Part shown: positions 47,170 through 56,659 of the stretch, one piece after another
How the letters are laid out: every line of letters begins with the position of its first letter
Position numbering within the stretch: position 1 is the stretch's first letter
From: Psychrobacter sp. NZS113
Lineage (GTDB): Bacteria > Pseudomonadota > Gammaproteobacteria > Pseudomonadales > Moraxellaceae
NCBI RefSeq assembly: GCF_015864825.1
Contig: NZ_JADYWL010000002.1
Location: forward strand, 248,001 to 312,000
Reading direction: 5' to 3'
DNA: 64,000 nt
Program-made: the position numbers and the translations under genes
The notes under the pieces: model-generated
What the model was told of the DNA's origin: nothing
What the model saw: only the letters and a program-made list of their open reading frames with translations
The model's database searches: none

Positions 47170-48255
47170 CTACTTTTTCACACTTGCCAGCTGATCGAAT
47201 CGTCCGCCATCGACAAAGAACGTATCCATAATCTGCGTCCAATCACCAAAGACAGCCACTGGCTCGAAAGTTGCAATTTCAGGCAATGTATCTCTATGAG
47301 CAGCCAGCACTTCTGCATTACTAGGGCGCATGTACATCTCTGCCATGAGCTGCTGAGCAGGCACATCCCACAGACCTTGTAAGTAAGCACTTGCGGCATC
47401 TGTCTTACCGCTCTTATCCGTAACAGCTGTGACGACCGCCACTGGATTAGCAATCACAATAGAGTAGCTTGGATAAACGATATCGACTTTTCCTTTAGCA
47501 AATTCCTTGGCAGCCAAATGTGCTTCATTTTCAGTGGTAATGAGCACATCACCTAGCCCGCGCTGGGTAAAGCTGGTCGTCGCCGCACGCGCACCATTGT
47601 CATAAGTGACCACGTTTGCGAGTAGCTTTTTGATAAAGTCATCCGTTTTGGTAGAAGTGTCTACACTTTCTTTGAATTGATGCAGACCGTAGCCATAAGC
47701 ACCCAAAAAGGCATAGCGCGCTGTGCCACTGGTTTTTGGGTTTGGTATGACCACATCGATATCATTGCGTGCCAAGTCTGACCAGTCTTTGATATTCTTT
47801 GGGTTACCATTGCGTACCAATAGCACCATGGTACTGGTATAAGGCACTGCATTATTAGGGAATGCCTGCTTCCAATCAGTGGCTACTAGTCCTTTTTCTA
47901 CCAGCAGATTCATATCGCTTTCTTGGTTTAAGGTTGCCACATCTGCTTGCAAACCATTGGCAATAGACAGCGCTTGCTTACTTGAGCCACCATGTGACTG
48001 ATTGACCTTGACCTTACTACCTGGATGCTCTTTTTCATAACTTGCACTAAATAAGGTGTTGTAGTCTTTATAGAAATCACGTGATACATCATAGGAGACA
48101 TTCAATAAGCTAATATCTTGCAAGTCTCCCGCTGTCGATGTGTCTTGCGATGTAGATTCATTAGAGTTACAACCTGCTATGAGCACCGTAACGGCCAGTA
48201 CGCTACCCACTTTTAAGGTGATATTAGACAATTTTGATTGTATGGCTGATTGCAT
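47170..48255 (-). CDS. sbp: Sulfate-binding lipoprotein (Sbp), copy 2
   Basis: The 361-aa lipoprotein (lipobox LIAGCN) has the same LLNVSYDVSRDFYKDYN and QSHGGSSKQALSIANGLQADV motifs as copy 1. It is first in the series of minus-strand transport genes; about 250 bases separate it from copy 1. Two copies may differ in affinity or in specificity (sulfate versus thiosulfate), which the sequence does not tell. Confidence 0.92.
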   Translation of the reverse strand: MQSAIQSKLSNITLKVGSVLAVTVLIAGCNSNESTSQDTSTAGDLQDISLLNVSYDVSRDFYKDYNTLFSASYEKEHPGSKVKVNQSHGGSSKQALSIANGLQADVATLNQESDMNLLVEKGLVATDWKQAFPNNAVPYTSTMVLLVRNGNPKNIKDWSDLARNDIDVVIPNPKTSGTARYAFLGAYGYGLHQFKESVDTSTKTDDFIKKLLANVVTYDNGARAATTSFTQRGLGDVLITTENEAHLAAKEFAKGKVDIVYPSYSIVIANPVAVVTAVTDKSGKTDAASAYLQGLWDVPAQQLMAEMYMRPSNAEVLAAHRDTLPEIATFEPVAVFGDWTQIMDTFFVDGGRFDQLASVKK

Positions 48256-48712
48256 GATTTTCTTCTTAATAGATGGTTGGGCGTTGGCAAAATAGTGGGC
48301 ACTTTATTATTAATATTGCAGCCCAACGTATTTCGAAAATCACCCTATGGATAATAAAAGATATGCTAGCAGCTTGTGTGCTGGACTCTTAGTGACGAAT
48401 TCGCTTATCGAGTGGTGAACTTGGCATAAGCAATTTTTTTGACTATCTTTAACTAACTGTTTTTACTTCTATTTATGAGATATTGTAATAGTGTGAGTTT
48501 CTGGATAAGCTTTCATAGAAAAAGGGACCAAGCGATAATCGCCTGATCCCTTCCTTTAAATACAGCTTTTTGGATATCGTTAAATACCGTAGTCAGTCAG
48601 ATGCTGTTATATAGTCGGTTCAATATAATTTGGATACAAGGAAGGCGAGTGAAAGTACTACAAGTCGTAGACTAAGCGAGCCTGACACCGTATCCAATTT
48701 ATAGAAGATTGA
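48256..48712. other. Intergenic region between sbp copy 2 and sat
   Basis: The 457 bases hold the sbp promoter side, the sat terminator (48520-48552) and a palindromic repeat (48610-48717) that reaches into the sat stop codon. No gene was seen. Confidence 0.55.
48520..48552 (-). terminator. Intrinsic terminator of sat
   Basis: Nested stems AGGGA/TCCCT and GCGAT/ATCGC form a hairpin followed on the minus strand by five T. It lies about 160 bases downstream of the sat stop, on the far side of the palindromic repeat. Confidence 0.7.
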
Positions 48713-48717
48713 CTATA
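48610..48717. repeat. Palindromic intergenic repeat overlapping the sat stop
   Basis: Imperfect inverted arms of about 27 bases, starting TATAGTC and ending with TTGGATAC on the inner side, lie at 48610-48636 and 48690-48717. The interior carries a second small inverted repeat around CTACAAGTCGTAG. The right arm contains the sat stop codon (48713-48715). It looks like a non-autonomous palindromic unit; its copy number elsewhere was not testable. Confidence 0.6.
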
Positions 48718-49966
48718 CCGCAGAAGCACCGGTCAATTTAACTTCAGCACGCTCTTCTTTTGCGATACCTGCATAGTAATCACGCAATATTTGTAGCACT
48801 TCTGGGCGACTAAAGTTCTCTGGTACCACTTCATCTTCTGATAGCGCTTTACGTAGCTTTGTTCCAGATACTTTGACATGCTCAGAAGCGTCATGCGGGC
48901 AAGTTTTGTCTGAAGCCATCGCATTACAAGCGTTACACCAGAACGTCCAGCCAATTTTCAATGGTTGAGTAATGAGATCATCTTTACCCACGTGATCAAA
49001 GATGGTCTGTGCATCAAAAGCACCATAATAATCACCAACACCTGCATGGTCACGGCCCACAATCAGATGGCTACAGCCATAGTTTTGACGGAATAGCGCA
49101 TGTAACAACGCTTCACGTGGGCCTGCATAGCGCATGTCTAGCGGATAACCGGCTTGAATCACAGTGTCTTGTCTAAAGTAGTTATCAATCAAAGTTTTGA
49201 TCGCTTCTTGACGGACGTCTGCTGGGATATCACCGGGCTTCAATGCGCCCAATAATGAGTGAATCAATACGCCATCACAAATCTCGATAGCAATCTTGGC
49301 AAGATATTCATGTGAGCGGTGCATTGGGTTACGTGTTTGGAATGCCGCAACTGTTTTCCAGCCTTTGGCATCCAATATTTCACGCGTTTCAGCTGGCGTT
49401 TTATAAATCTCTGGATATAGTGTTGGGAACTCACCTTCGCTCAATACTTCTACGCTACCTGCGATATTGACGTCATCTTGACTCAATACTTGCTGTACAC
49501 CTGGATGCTCGCTATCAGTCGTCGTAAAGACTTGCTGGCACTCATGGTTTTTATCGATGGTATAGGTTTCTTCTACCGTTAAGATGCCCATGACTTCACC
49601 GTCTTCGGCGACCAATGCGACTTTGTCACCTTGACTCAAGCTATCAGCAGTGGCTTTAGGTGCTGACAGCGTAATAGGAATTGGCCAAAACAAGCCTGCG
49701 TTGTCACCGCTTTGCAAGCGCATGTTGTCTACCACACCTTGCCAATCCGCTTGGTTCATGAAGCCGTTCAGTGGTGTAAAGCCGCCAATACCGAACATAA
49801 TCAAATCGCCGCGCTCACGAGAGCTTAAGGTAATGGTCGGTAATGTGCTGGCAAGTTGCAATGCTTGATCGCGTGCTTCACCGTTTAACAATAGTGGTTT
49901 GAGTACATCGCTGCCATGTGGAGGAACGAGTTGTGATGGCTTTTGATTAGAGATAGTAGATGTCAT
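48713..49966 (-). CDS. sat: Sulfate adenylyltransferase (ATP sulfurylase, single-subunit type)
   Basis: The 417-aa enzyme makes adenylylsulfate from ATP and sulfate. It has the Sat/MET3-type core: [15 protein letters not shown] (sulfate/ATP-binding QxRN and HxxH), [15 protein letters not shown], and a C-terminal zinc-like [15 protein letters not shown]. It is not the CysD/CysN heterodimer of enteric bacteria. It is divergent from cysI, with a 351-base shared promoter region. The last codons lie in a palindromic repeat. Confidence 0.92.
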   Translation of the reverse strand: MTSTISNQKPSQLVPPHGSDVLKPLLLNGEARDQALQLASTLPTITLSSRERGDLIMFGIGGFTPLNGFMNQADWQGVVDNMRLQSGDNAGLFWPIPITLSAPKATADSLSQGDKVALVAEDGEVMGILTVEETYTIDKNHECQQVFTTTDSEHPGVQQVLSQDDVNIAGSVEVLSEGEFPTLYPEIYKTPAETREILDAKGWKTVAAFQTRNPMHRSHEYLAKIAIEICDGVLIHSLLGALKPGDIPADVRQEAIKTLIDNYFRQDTVIQAGYPLDMRYAGPREALLHALFRQNYGCSHLIVGRDHAGVGDYYGAFDAQTIFDHVGKDDLITQPLKIGWTFWCNACNAMASDKTCPHDASEHVKVSGTKLRKALSEDEVVPENFSRPEVLQILRDYYAGIAKEERAEVKLTGASAV

Positions 49967-50317
49967 AGTAATTTTAAAACCTCAATGTATAGAAAAAAGA
50001 GTTGAATAACAGCAAGTGAATGGCTTAAAAGGTAACTTTATGAATAAGACGCTAACGATCGTCAGTTAAAATCGTGCATTACCAGATATTAAATTTTAGG
50101 GGTTAAATTTGATAAGCATAGGCTACCTAACTTTCGTTATGAAAATTTATGCTGTGTTTGGATATGTATATGTCTTAAAGGAATTTATGTTTTGAAGCAC
50201 AAGCTTATATGATGTAAAGCTGAACGGTACACATTGCGATCGACAACAAAATATATTACACACGCAAATCATTTTCGTCGCTGCTTTTAAGTCTAAAAAC
50301 AAATTTGAGATTACGTC
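49967..50317. other. Divergent promoter region between sat and cysI
   Basis: These 351 bases separate divergent sulfur genes and probably hold both promoters and a CysB-type site, which I could not pinpoint. AT-rich; no gene seen. Confidence 0.45.
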
Positions 50318-52003
50318 ATGTATCAATATAACTACGCTGACCAAAACTTAGTAGAGGAACGAGTCGCCCAGTTTCGCGACCAAACCGAACGGTTTTTGGC
50401 GGGTGAGCTGCCAGAAGAACAGTTTTTGCCACTGCGTTTGCAGAATGGCCTTTATATTCAGCGTTATGCGCCGATGTTACGTATTGCTATTCCTTACGGC
50501 CTACTAGCCAGCTATCAACTGCGTAAATTAGCAGAGATTACCCGTAAGTACGATAAGGGTTACGGACACTTCACGACCCGTACCAATATCCAGTTGAATT
50601 GGCCAAAACTTGAAGAAGTGCCAGACATATTGGCGGAGCTGGCATCGGTACAGATGCATGCCATTCAAACCTCGGGCAACTGTATTCGTAACACGACTAC
50701 CGACCCTTATGCCGGTATTCATCAAGAAGAGATTGCGGATCCACGCCCTTATTGCGAAATTATCCGTCAGTGGTCTACCTTTCATCCTGAATTTGCTTTT
50801 TTACCGCGTAAATTTAAGATTGCTGTCGTTGGTACTGCCAATGACCGCGCGGCGACGCAAGTACATGATGTTGGATTGCATGTAAAAACCAATGATGCAG
50901 GTGAGATTGGTTTTGAAGTATTGGTGGGTGGCGGTCTTGGCCGTACACCAGTGATTGGTAAGGTGATTAACGAATTCTTGCCACGTCAGCATCTACTTAG
51001 CTATCTAGACGCTATTTTGCGCGTTTATAACCTGCATGGTCGCCGTGATAATAAGTACAAAGCGCGTATCAAAATATTGGTCGAGAGTATGGGCGGTCCT
51101 GCCTTTGCTAAATTGGTCGATGCTGAGTGGGAAGCCCATACCAAAGATGGTCCACTGACACTGACCGATGCAAACTTTGACACGGCCATCAGTTTCTTTA
51201 CCGAACCTGACTATGTTGGTTTTGATGCCCTACAAGTACAATCTGACTTGCAACAGCAGCTCAATGCGAATAAAGATTTTGCCGATTGGTATAACCAAAA
51301 TACAGTCGCGCATAAAATAGCAGGCTATCGCGCCGTCGTGATTTCTCTAAAAGCAGGCTTGGTCAACGGAACCTACGTACCATCTGGTGATCTCAGTGAA
51401 TCACAAATGGACGCTCTCGCTGATCTATCAGATAAATATAGCTTTGGTGAATTGCGCGGTACTTATCAGCAGAACCTCGTATTCTCTGATGTGCAAACCA
51501 ATCAGCTATATGAGCTATGGCAACAGCTGTCTGAACTGCATTTAGCACGTGCCAATATAAACACGCTAACCGATATGATTGTTTGCCCAGGTTGGGACTA
51601 TTGCTCACTCGCCAATGCCACAACTCACAACATCGCTGAGCAAATCGAAAAGCAATTTGATGATCTCGATTACCTTTATGACTTGGGTGAAATTCGCCTA
51701 AATATGTCTGGCTGCATGAATGCCTGTGCTCATCACCATACCGGTGATATCGGTATCCTTGGTGTTGATAAAAAGGGTGAGCATTGGTATCAAATCAGCC
51801 TAGGCGGTAATTCTAGCAACGATGCCAAAGTCGGTAAAATATTGGGTAAAGCAGTACCAGCCGAAGATGTGGCGATTACCCTACAAAAAATACTAGACGT
51901 CTATTTAGAGCAGCGCGTGAGTAATGAGAACGACGTAGAAGCCTTTAGTGACTTGGTCAATCGCGTTGGCGTGGCACCTTTTAAGGAGAAGGTCTATGGG
52001 TAA
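50318..52003 (+). CDS. cysI: Sulfite reductase haemoprotein (CysI-type)
   Basis: The 561-aa protein has two nitrite/sulfite reductase repeats and the [4Fe-4S]-sirohaem ligands: Cys in CPGWDYCSLANAT and in LNMSGCMNACAHHHTGDIG. It reduces sulfite to sulfide. The RTNIQLNWPKLEEVPDIL and QTSGNCIRNTTTDPYAG stretches bind sirohaem and substrate. No cysJ flavoprotein is nearby, so the electron donor is uncertain. It heads an operon with a DUF934 gene and cysH; the sirohaem cofactor is made by CysG encoded nearby. Confidence 0.9.
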   Translation: MYQYNYADQNLVEERVAQFRDQTERFLAGELPEEQFLPLRLQNGLYIQRYAPMLRIAIPYGLLASYQLRKLAEITRKYDKGYGHFTTRTNIQLNWPKLEEVPDILAELASVQMHAIQTSGNCIRNTTTDPYAGIHQEEIADPRPYCEIIRQWSTFHPEFAFLPRKFKIAVVGTANDRAATQVHDVGLHVKTNDAGEIGFEVLVGGGLGRTPVIGKVINEFLPRQHLLSYLDAILRVYNLHGRRDNKYKARIKILVESMGGPAFAKLVDAEWEAHTKDGPLTLTDANFDTAISFFTEPDYVGFDALQVQSDLQQQLNANKDFADWYNQNTVAHKIAGYRAVVISLKAGLVNGTYVPSGDLSESQMDALADLSDKYSFGELRGTYQQNLVFSDVQTNQLYELWQQLSELHLARANINTLTDMIVCPGWDYCSLANATTHNIAEQIEKQFDDLDYLYDLGEIRLNMSGCMNACAHHHTGDIGILGVDKKGEHWYQISLGGNSSNDAKVGKILGKAVPAEDVAITLQKILDVYLEQRVSNENDVEAFSDLVNRVGVAPFKEKVYG

Positions 52004-52592
52004 TCATCACGTATTAAATAACAATGGTATCGATATCAGTCAGACCGATACCTGGCTAGCACTCACCACTAATGAGCTACCAGAAGGTATTGCCCTAACC
52101 CACACATCATTACTTGAGCTATTGCATAAGTCAGAAAAAACAGATGTGCTATTGCCACTTGATGATTTGTTAGACGCTACAGGCAAGATTGCTGGCGGAC
52201 TATTACAGCAAGTACGTGAGTTGCTGTCCCAGCATACTAGCCGTACTGGCGTTTGGGTGACATCGGATAGCGATACGGATGTATTGGTTGGCTTATCAGA
52301 ATTTTTATTACAGCAAGACTTAATCGTCATTCATGTGCCGTTGTTTGTCGATGGTCGCGGCTTCAGTTTTGCACAGACGTTACGCCAAATGGGTTACGAA
52401 GGCGAGATTCGTATGGCTGGCAAGTTTGGCCGTGATCAAATCGCTTATCTGCTACGTTCTGGTGCAGATAGCTTTGTGCTCAGTGAGCATGACATGCAAT
52501 CGATTTCTGATATTGGTCAAGCATTTAATGCGCTTGCCAGTAGCTATGATGGTCGAAACGCTGCTGCATTGCCGATGTTTGCTAACGCTTAA
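51996..52592 (+). CDS. DUF934 family protein of the sulfite reduction operon
   Basis: The 198-aa protein matches DUF934 (VWVTSDSDTDVLVGL, VHVPLFVDGRGFSFAQTLRQ, GEIRMAGKFGRDQIAYLLRSGADSF). Such genes almost always sit next to a sulfite reductase and cysH, and the protein is thought to support electron transfer to the reductase. The ATG at 51996 overlaps the cysI stop by 8 bases and has AAGGAG upstream, indicating coupled translation. Confidence 0.88.
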   Translation: MGNHHVLNNNGIDISQTDTWLALTTNELPEGIALTHTSLLELLHKSEKTDVLLPLDDLLDATGKIAGGLLQQVRELLSQHTSRTGVWVTSDSDTDVLVGLSEFLLQQDLIVIHVPLFVDGRGFSFAQTLRQMGYEGEIRMAGKFGRDQIAYLLRSGADSFVLSEHDMQSISDIGQAFNALASSYDGRNAAALPMFANA

Positions 52593-52663
52593 TTTACCAC
52601 CCGTTATTTATTGAACTTTTACCAAATTTATTGTTAAACCAATCCCATTGTAAGGAATGTATC

Positions 52664-53302
52664 ATGAGTCAATTACACCCAAACCTAGATATCGAACAAG
52701 CCAACCAAGAGCTAAACGGTAAGTCGCCAGAAGAGATCGTTTCATGGGCACTAAGCCAAGCTAAAAACCCAATCATTACTACTAACTTTCGTCCTTACGA
52801 ATCAGCGATTTTACATCTAGTTGCCAAGCAGCGTCCAGATATCACTGTATTGTGGGTAGATTCAGGCTATAACACGGATGCGACGTATCAATTCGCTAAT
52901 AAAGTCATTCGTGACCTCAATCTAAATGTCGTTACTTATATCCCTAAGCAAACTGCTGCACATCGTGACGCGACCATGAATGGTATTCCTGGTATTGATA
53001 ATCCACAGCATGATGAATTTACTGACCAAGTAAAACTTGAGCCATTCCGCCGTGCGTTAGATGAATTGAAGCCTGACGTGTGGTTCAATGCGATTCGTAA
53101 AGATCAAACAGAATTCCGTCAAGGCCTTGACGTGCTTAGTCTATCAAAAGATGGCGTGTTAAAAGTAGCACCTTTATTTGAAAAAACAGATGCTGATCTA
53201 GACGTGTATCTTGAAGAGCATAACCTACCAAATGAGTTTGACTACTTTGATCCAACGAAAGTAGAAGAAAGCCGTGAGTGTGGTTTGCATACTCAGCTGT
53301 AG
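52664..53302 (+). CDS. cysH: PAPS/APS reductase (CysH)
   Basis: The 212-aa enzyme reduces activated sulfate to sulfite with thioredoxin. It has the PP-loop region (TTNFRPYESAILHLV) and the catalytic C-terminal Cys in ECGLHTQL. The cysteine pairs (CC...CxxC) that bind an iron-sulfur cluster in APS reductases are missing, so it is of the PAPS type. The ATG at 52664 has AAGGA upstream. It is the last gene of the cysI operon; no APS kinase gene is found in this window. Confidence 0.88.
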   Translation: MSQLHPNLDIEQANQELNGKSPEEIVSWALSQAKNPIITTNFRPYESAILHLVAKQRPDITVLWVDSGYNTDATYQFANKVIRDLNLNVVTYIPKQTAAHRDATMNGIPGIDNPQHDEFTDQVKLEPFRRALDELKPDVWFNAIRKDQTEFRQGLDVLSLSKDGVLKVAPLFEKTDADLDVYLEEHNLPNEFDYFDPTKVEESRECGLHTQL

Positions 53303-53318
53303 ATAACGACTAAGGTAT

Positions 53319-53492
53319 TAGGGCGCGTCTTCAATTCACTCGATAGTCATCTCAATGGGCTAAAAATGGCTAAATCTTGCCAAACATCGTCAAATAACTA
53401 GTTAATATCCCGATATTATCTGCGCTATTTTCCTTGTTTGACGGCAATTTATCTCATTTTTATCACCATTTTTGAAATGAAGACACGCCCTA
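53319..53492. mobile_element. MITE-like element with TA flanks
   Basis: A 170-base element (53321-53490) has terminal inverted repeats GGGCGCGTCTTCAATTCA and TGAAATGAAGACACGCCC, with two mismatches, flanked by TA on both sides, the target duplication of IS630/mariner-type elements. The interior carries further imperfect inverted pairing and no coding frame. It lies between the cysH stop and its terminator. Confidence 0.72.
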
Positions 53493-53502
53493 GTAGTATC
53501 AA

Positions 53503-53546
53503 GCAAAAAAGAAGCGGTGATTTCAATATCATCGCTTCTTTTTTGC
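53503..53546. terminator. Terminator of the cysI-DUF934-cysH operon
   Basis: A 14-bp perfect outer stem GCAAAAAAGAAGCG and its complement, continued inside by TGAT/ATCA, with A- and T-runs for use on either strand. The MITE-like element separates it from cysH. Confidence 0.85.
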
Positions 53547-53830
53547 GTTTAATATAGTCATTCATTAAAGGGTCTTCTCATCAGACGATAGCGCATTGTG
53601 CAGATGTTAAAAGACTCATTTGATATTTTTATACAACGTTTTAACGTTTTTTGGTATAACATTACGTTATTCTATGAATTACCTTTGAAGGCTGTGCGCC
53701 ATCACTCCATTGAGCCAACCCTTTAAAACCCAATTATGAACGAAATTGCCGTCTTTGCAGATAATCACGCGCACCGTGTCACTCAAGGTTGGTAATAGTT
53801 TTACCGCTCTCATCAATATGGATATTTGTT

Positions 53831-54781
53831 ATGCCCTCTATACAAAAAAATGACTCACTCTACGAAAAGCTCCATGATAAACTGCCTCCTGTCGGTAAAG
53901 CGGCGTCTTTTCTCACTGGTGCTAGCGTCCTCACTGCCAATAGCATCTTCGTTGGTCTACCCATCTGGACTTTGGGTGCTGCGAAAGTATTAACCAAGTC
54001 AAAATACGCTGACGATGCACTCATTGCGATTACCAAGTACTGGATTAATAGTAATAACGCTGTGATTAATCATGCATTACCTCATAAAGACTGGCGTATT
54101 AATATGCCTGATGATCTGAGCGAGGACAAACAATACCTACTCGTGAGCAACCATCAGTCTTGGGTTGATACCAGTATCGTCCAATACATTAGTCAAGATA
54201 GATTACCTTTGACGCGGTTCTTTACTAAGTTTAATTTGATTTACATTCCTGTTATCGGTCAGGCGTTTTATTTCTTGGACTTTCCGATGATGAAGCGCTT
54301 TTCTTCTAAAGCGATGGCAAAAAATCCAGAACTTAAAAAACAAAATTTAATCGAAGCCAAGCGTGCGTGTCGCCAATTAAAAGACAAACCCTTTGCGCTA
54401 CTTAACTATCTAGAAGGTACGCGCTTCACCAAAGAAAAACATGACAAGCAAGACTCACCCTATCAGCATTTATTAAAACCACGGGCTGGTGGTCTGTCAT
54501 TGGCAATCAATGCGTTAGGTGATCAGTTAGATTCGATTTTAGATGTCACTATCGTGTACCCAGATGGCACCCCTGACTATGATGACTTATGGAAAGGTAA
54601 TATCCGTCGTTTGGGCGTCGATGTGACTCGCCTAAAGATACCTGATGAGCTGTTTGCCGCGATTATGGATGGTGGTTACGACCGTGATGAAGCCACGAAA
54701 AAAATGATGTTTGATTGGTTAGAGGATATCTGGCAACAAAAAGATGCACGTATGACTAAAATGCTCAGTGAGTTTGAGTAG
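53831..54781 (+). CDS. 1-acyl-glycerol-3-phosphate-type acyltransferase (YihG-like)
   Basis: This 316-aa membrane-associated acyltransferase has an N-terminal hydrophobic segment (about 20-50). It carries the HX4D motif in SNHQSWVDTSI and the EGTR motif in YLEGTRF, with a proline-containing PRAGGLSLAINAL block after it. It probably adds fatty acyl chains to phospholipid precursors. The ATG at 53831 is chosen because upstream in-frame codons lack family likeness; the ribosome site is weak. It is a single gene. Confidence 0.85.
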   Translation: MPSIQKNDSLYEKLHDKLPPVGKAASFLTGASVLTANSIFVGLPIWTLGAAKVLTKSKYADDALIAITKYWINSNNAVINHALPHKDWRINMPDDLSEDKQYLLVSNHQSWVDTSIVQYISQDRLPLTRFFTKFNLIYIPVIGQAFYFLDFPMMKRFSSKAMAKNPELKKQNLIEAKRACRQLKDKPFALLNYLEGTRFTKEKHDKQDSPYQHLLKPRAGGLSLAINALGDQLDSILDVTIVYPDGTPDYDDLWKGNIRRLGVDVTRLKIPDELFAAIMDGGYDRDEATKKMMFDWLEDIWQQKDARMTKMLSEFE

Positions 54782-54813
54782 GCTTTGGAATATACTAAAA
54801 ATAGTTAATAGAC

Positions 54814-54889
54814 CTCTTGCATAAGTAAGTTATCGCTAGCCTTCGTGACTCCGTCAGTGGGAGCCAATAAACTGCTACTTTTGCAAGAG
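54814..54889. repeat. Short palindromic element
   Basis: Inverted 14-base arms CTCTTGCATAAGTA (54814-54827) and TACTTTTGCAAGAG (54876-54889) have one mismatch and enclose 48 bases with a small GACTCC...GGGAGCC pairing. It lies between the acyltransferase and the putative immunity gene and resembles a MITE or insertion-sequence end pair. Confidence 0.6.
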
Positions 54890-54953
54890 AGCTAATATAT
54901 ATCCGTTATATAGGATTCCGGGTAGTCTCTCAATTTATTCTAGATATGTCTGA

Positions 54954-55445
54954 TTATTTAGCGACATAAGGGTAGTTAAAATCATGAGAAAAATATACGT
55001 ATTCCTCTTCCTTGTCATCTATACCACTAATTGAAACTATTGAAAATTTTTGCTCTAGAGGTTTATAAATATTTTGCTTTAATTTTGGATCGTCAGTATT
55101 TAAACAGATTTTTTCTCCTTTTTCTATAATATGATATTCATCATCTACAGGATCTATTGTTAACATTGTACGACTTTCGTCCTTAGGAACATATAAATTA
55201 AATATCTCTAAGTTGCTCATTTTTATATATTCTATTTGTATAGGTTGATCATTTAGAGCTGTTGTTGCAAACAAGGGTTCAAAACACAAATCACCCTCAT
55301 CATTGGTTGATATTTCAATATCGCCTTCTATTGCAGAAGAATGATGAGGATTTTTATGGCAGCCAGAGGTGCTAATTATCAGTGCTAAACAAGTAGTTAA
55401 CATAAGACAAAATGTAAATGGCTTCGACAGATTACCTATAAACAT
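54954..55445 (-). CDS. Lipoprotein, possible type VI immunity protein
   Basis: The 163-aa lipoprotein (lipobox STSGCH) has an acidic body with beta-strand-like segments (VYFSHDFNYPYVAK at the end). It is encoded 57 bases downstream of the PAAR-metallopeptidase gene on the same strand, the usual place for an immunity gene. It resembles, weakly and from memory, the family of putative T6SS immunity periplasmic lipoproteins. AAGGA precedes the ATG. The role is inferred from context. Confidence 0.6.
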   Translation of the reverse strand: MFIGNLSKPFTFCLMLTTCLALIISTSGCHKNPHHSSAIEGDIEISTNDEGDLCFEPLFATTALNDQPIQIEYIKMSNLEIFNLYVPKDESRTMLTIDPVDDEYHIIEKGEKICLNTDDPKLKQNIYKPLEQKFSIVSISGIDDKEEEYVYFSHDFNYPYVAK

Positions 55446-55502
55446 TTAAAATCCTTTTGATGATATCGATAGAAGATTCAATACAGTAAAAATTACTTGT
55501 TT

Positions 55503-56444
55503 CTACCATACTTTGGGACTAGGTTTTTTAAAGTTACCACCTATAACGGTTTCATAGTCTTGTAGAGTAAGTGTTTTGCTATTAGTAGCATAAGGTTTCA
55601 GATTAAGGTACTCACGTAGCGCATAATAATCTCCGACAATAGCAGCTTGTTGCTCTAATCCGTAATCACTTAAGTCTTTGAAATTAGTGTCGTCTCCTGA
55701 AGTATAGAGTTTATAGAGATAAGGATCTCCTAAAGTAGCTAATGCTCCTAAAGTAATTCCACGAGTTTTCACAGCCTTACCGTGTTGATGTTGCCAAACA
55801 TGGGTCATCTCATGTATAAAAGTGCGTCTGTCTCTATCGCTTACACTTTTTGAATTTAAATTTGAAAAATCTTCCTCATAAGCAGTACCAGGAAAATATA
55901 TATTTCCATCAGGTGACATAGCTCTGTTATCTTGTTGAACCGGCTTCCACTTCCCATTATAAATACCTACCCCATTTTCTTCCCCCTTTTTACCAAAGTT
56001 AATAGCATCTCCAAACACACTTTTAGCGGTTATTAATTCACTTGACGTCATATCACGCCTTACAGGCTTTGGTTGATATTGATCTATTTGACCTCCAGGC
56101 CCCGCCAAGTTATTAAACAAAGTGTCTGGATCAGACTTTGGGAATATCAAAGGCTCTTGCTTCTCAACCCCTATCACCTCAAAACCACTTTCGCAGAATG
56201 ACTGCTGAACCGCAATTAACTTCGCACCACAACTGGTGATATCGCCTACACGGGCAATCGGTGCGCCATCAATAATAAATGAGAAGTCCCCCGTAAGAAT
56301 AGTTGTTAGTTTTTTACACTTTTTGCAGATGACTTTATCACCCTTACGAGAAACTGGTATTCCATTATGAGTCGTATTTGGTGATCCAGTGAGGACCTGA
56401 CCACCATGAGTTGTTGTAGCACCTACGGTGATATAAGCCGCCAT
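55503..56444 (-). CDS. PAAR-domain protein with C-terminal metallopeptidase-like domain (T6SS effector candidate)
   Basis: The 313-aa protein starts with a PAAR domain (about 1-95; ATTTHGGQVLTGSPNTTHNG, IDGAPIARVGDITSCG) that caps the type VI secretion spike. The remaining 200 residues contain HEMTHVWQHQHG near 218-229, an HExxH zinc site preceded by SDRDRRTF. This suggests a peptidase or other zinc-dependent toxin delivered by T6SS. No hcp, vgrG or other type VI structural gene lies in the window, so it is an orphan effector. The next gene may be its immunity protein. Confidence 0.78.
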   Translation of the reverse strand: MAAYITVGATTTHGGQVLTGSPNTTHNGIPVSRKGDKVICKKCKKLTTILTGDFSFIIDGAPIARVGDITSCGAKLIAVQQSFCESGFEVIGVEKQEPLIFPKSDPDTLFNNLAGPGGQIDQYQPKPVRRDMTSSELITAKSVFGDAINFGKKGEENGVGIYNGKWKPVQQDNRAMSPDGNIYFPGTAYEEDFSNLNSKSVSDRDRRTFIHEMTHVWQHQHGKAVKTRGITLGALATLGDPYLYKLYTSGDDTNFKDLSDYGLEQQAAIVGDYYALREYLNLKPYATNSKTLTLQDYETVIGGNFKKPSPKVW

Positions 56445-56659
56445 AGCATTACCCTAAACTATATTTTTCAGATAGGCCGATATTATTACATATAGACAAA
56501 CAATTATCTACTTTTAGAAAACCTATTCCGTTTCCTATTGAAAATCACTCCTCTCATATCAAAAACGAATATACTAATGCCAATTCACCGCGTGAGACGT
56601 CGCGCACGATACCTCATAATAGTGGTATATTTTACATTGAATGAATTGCTGGTGATGCT

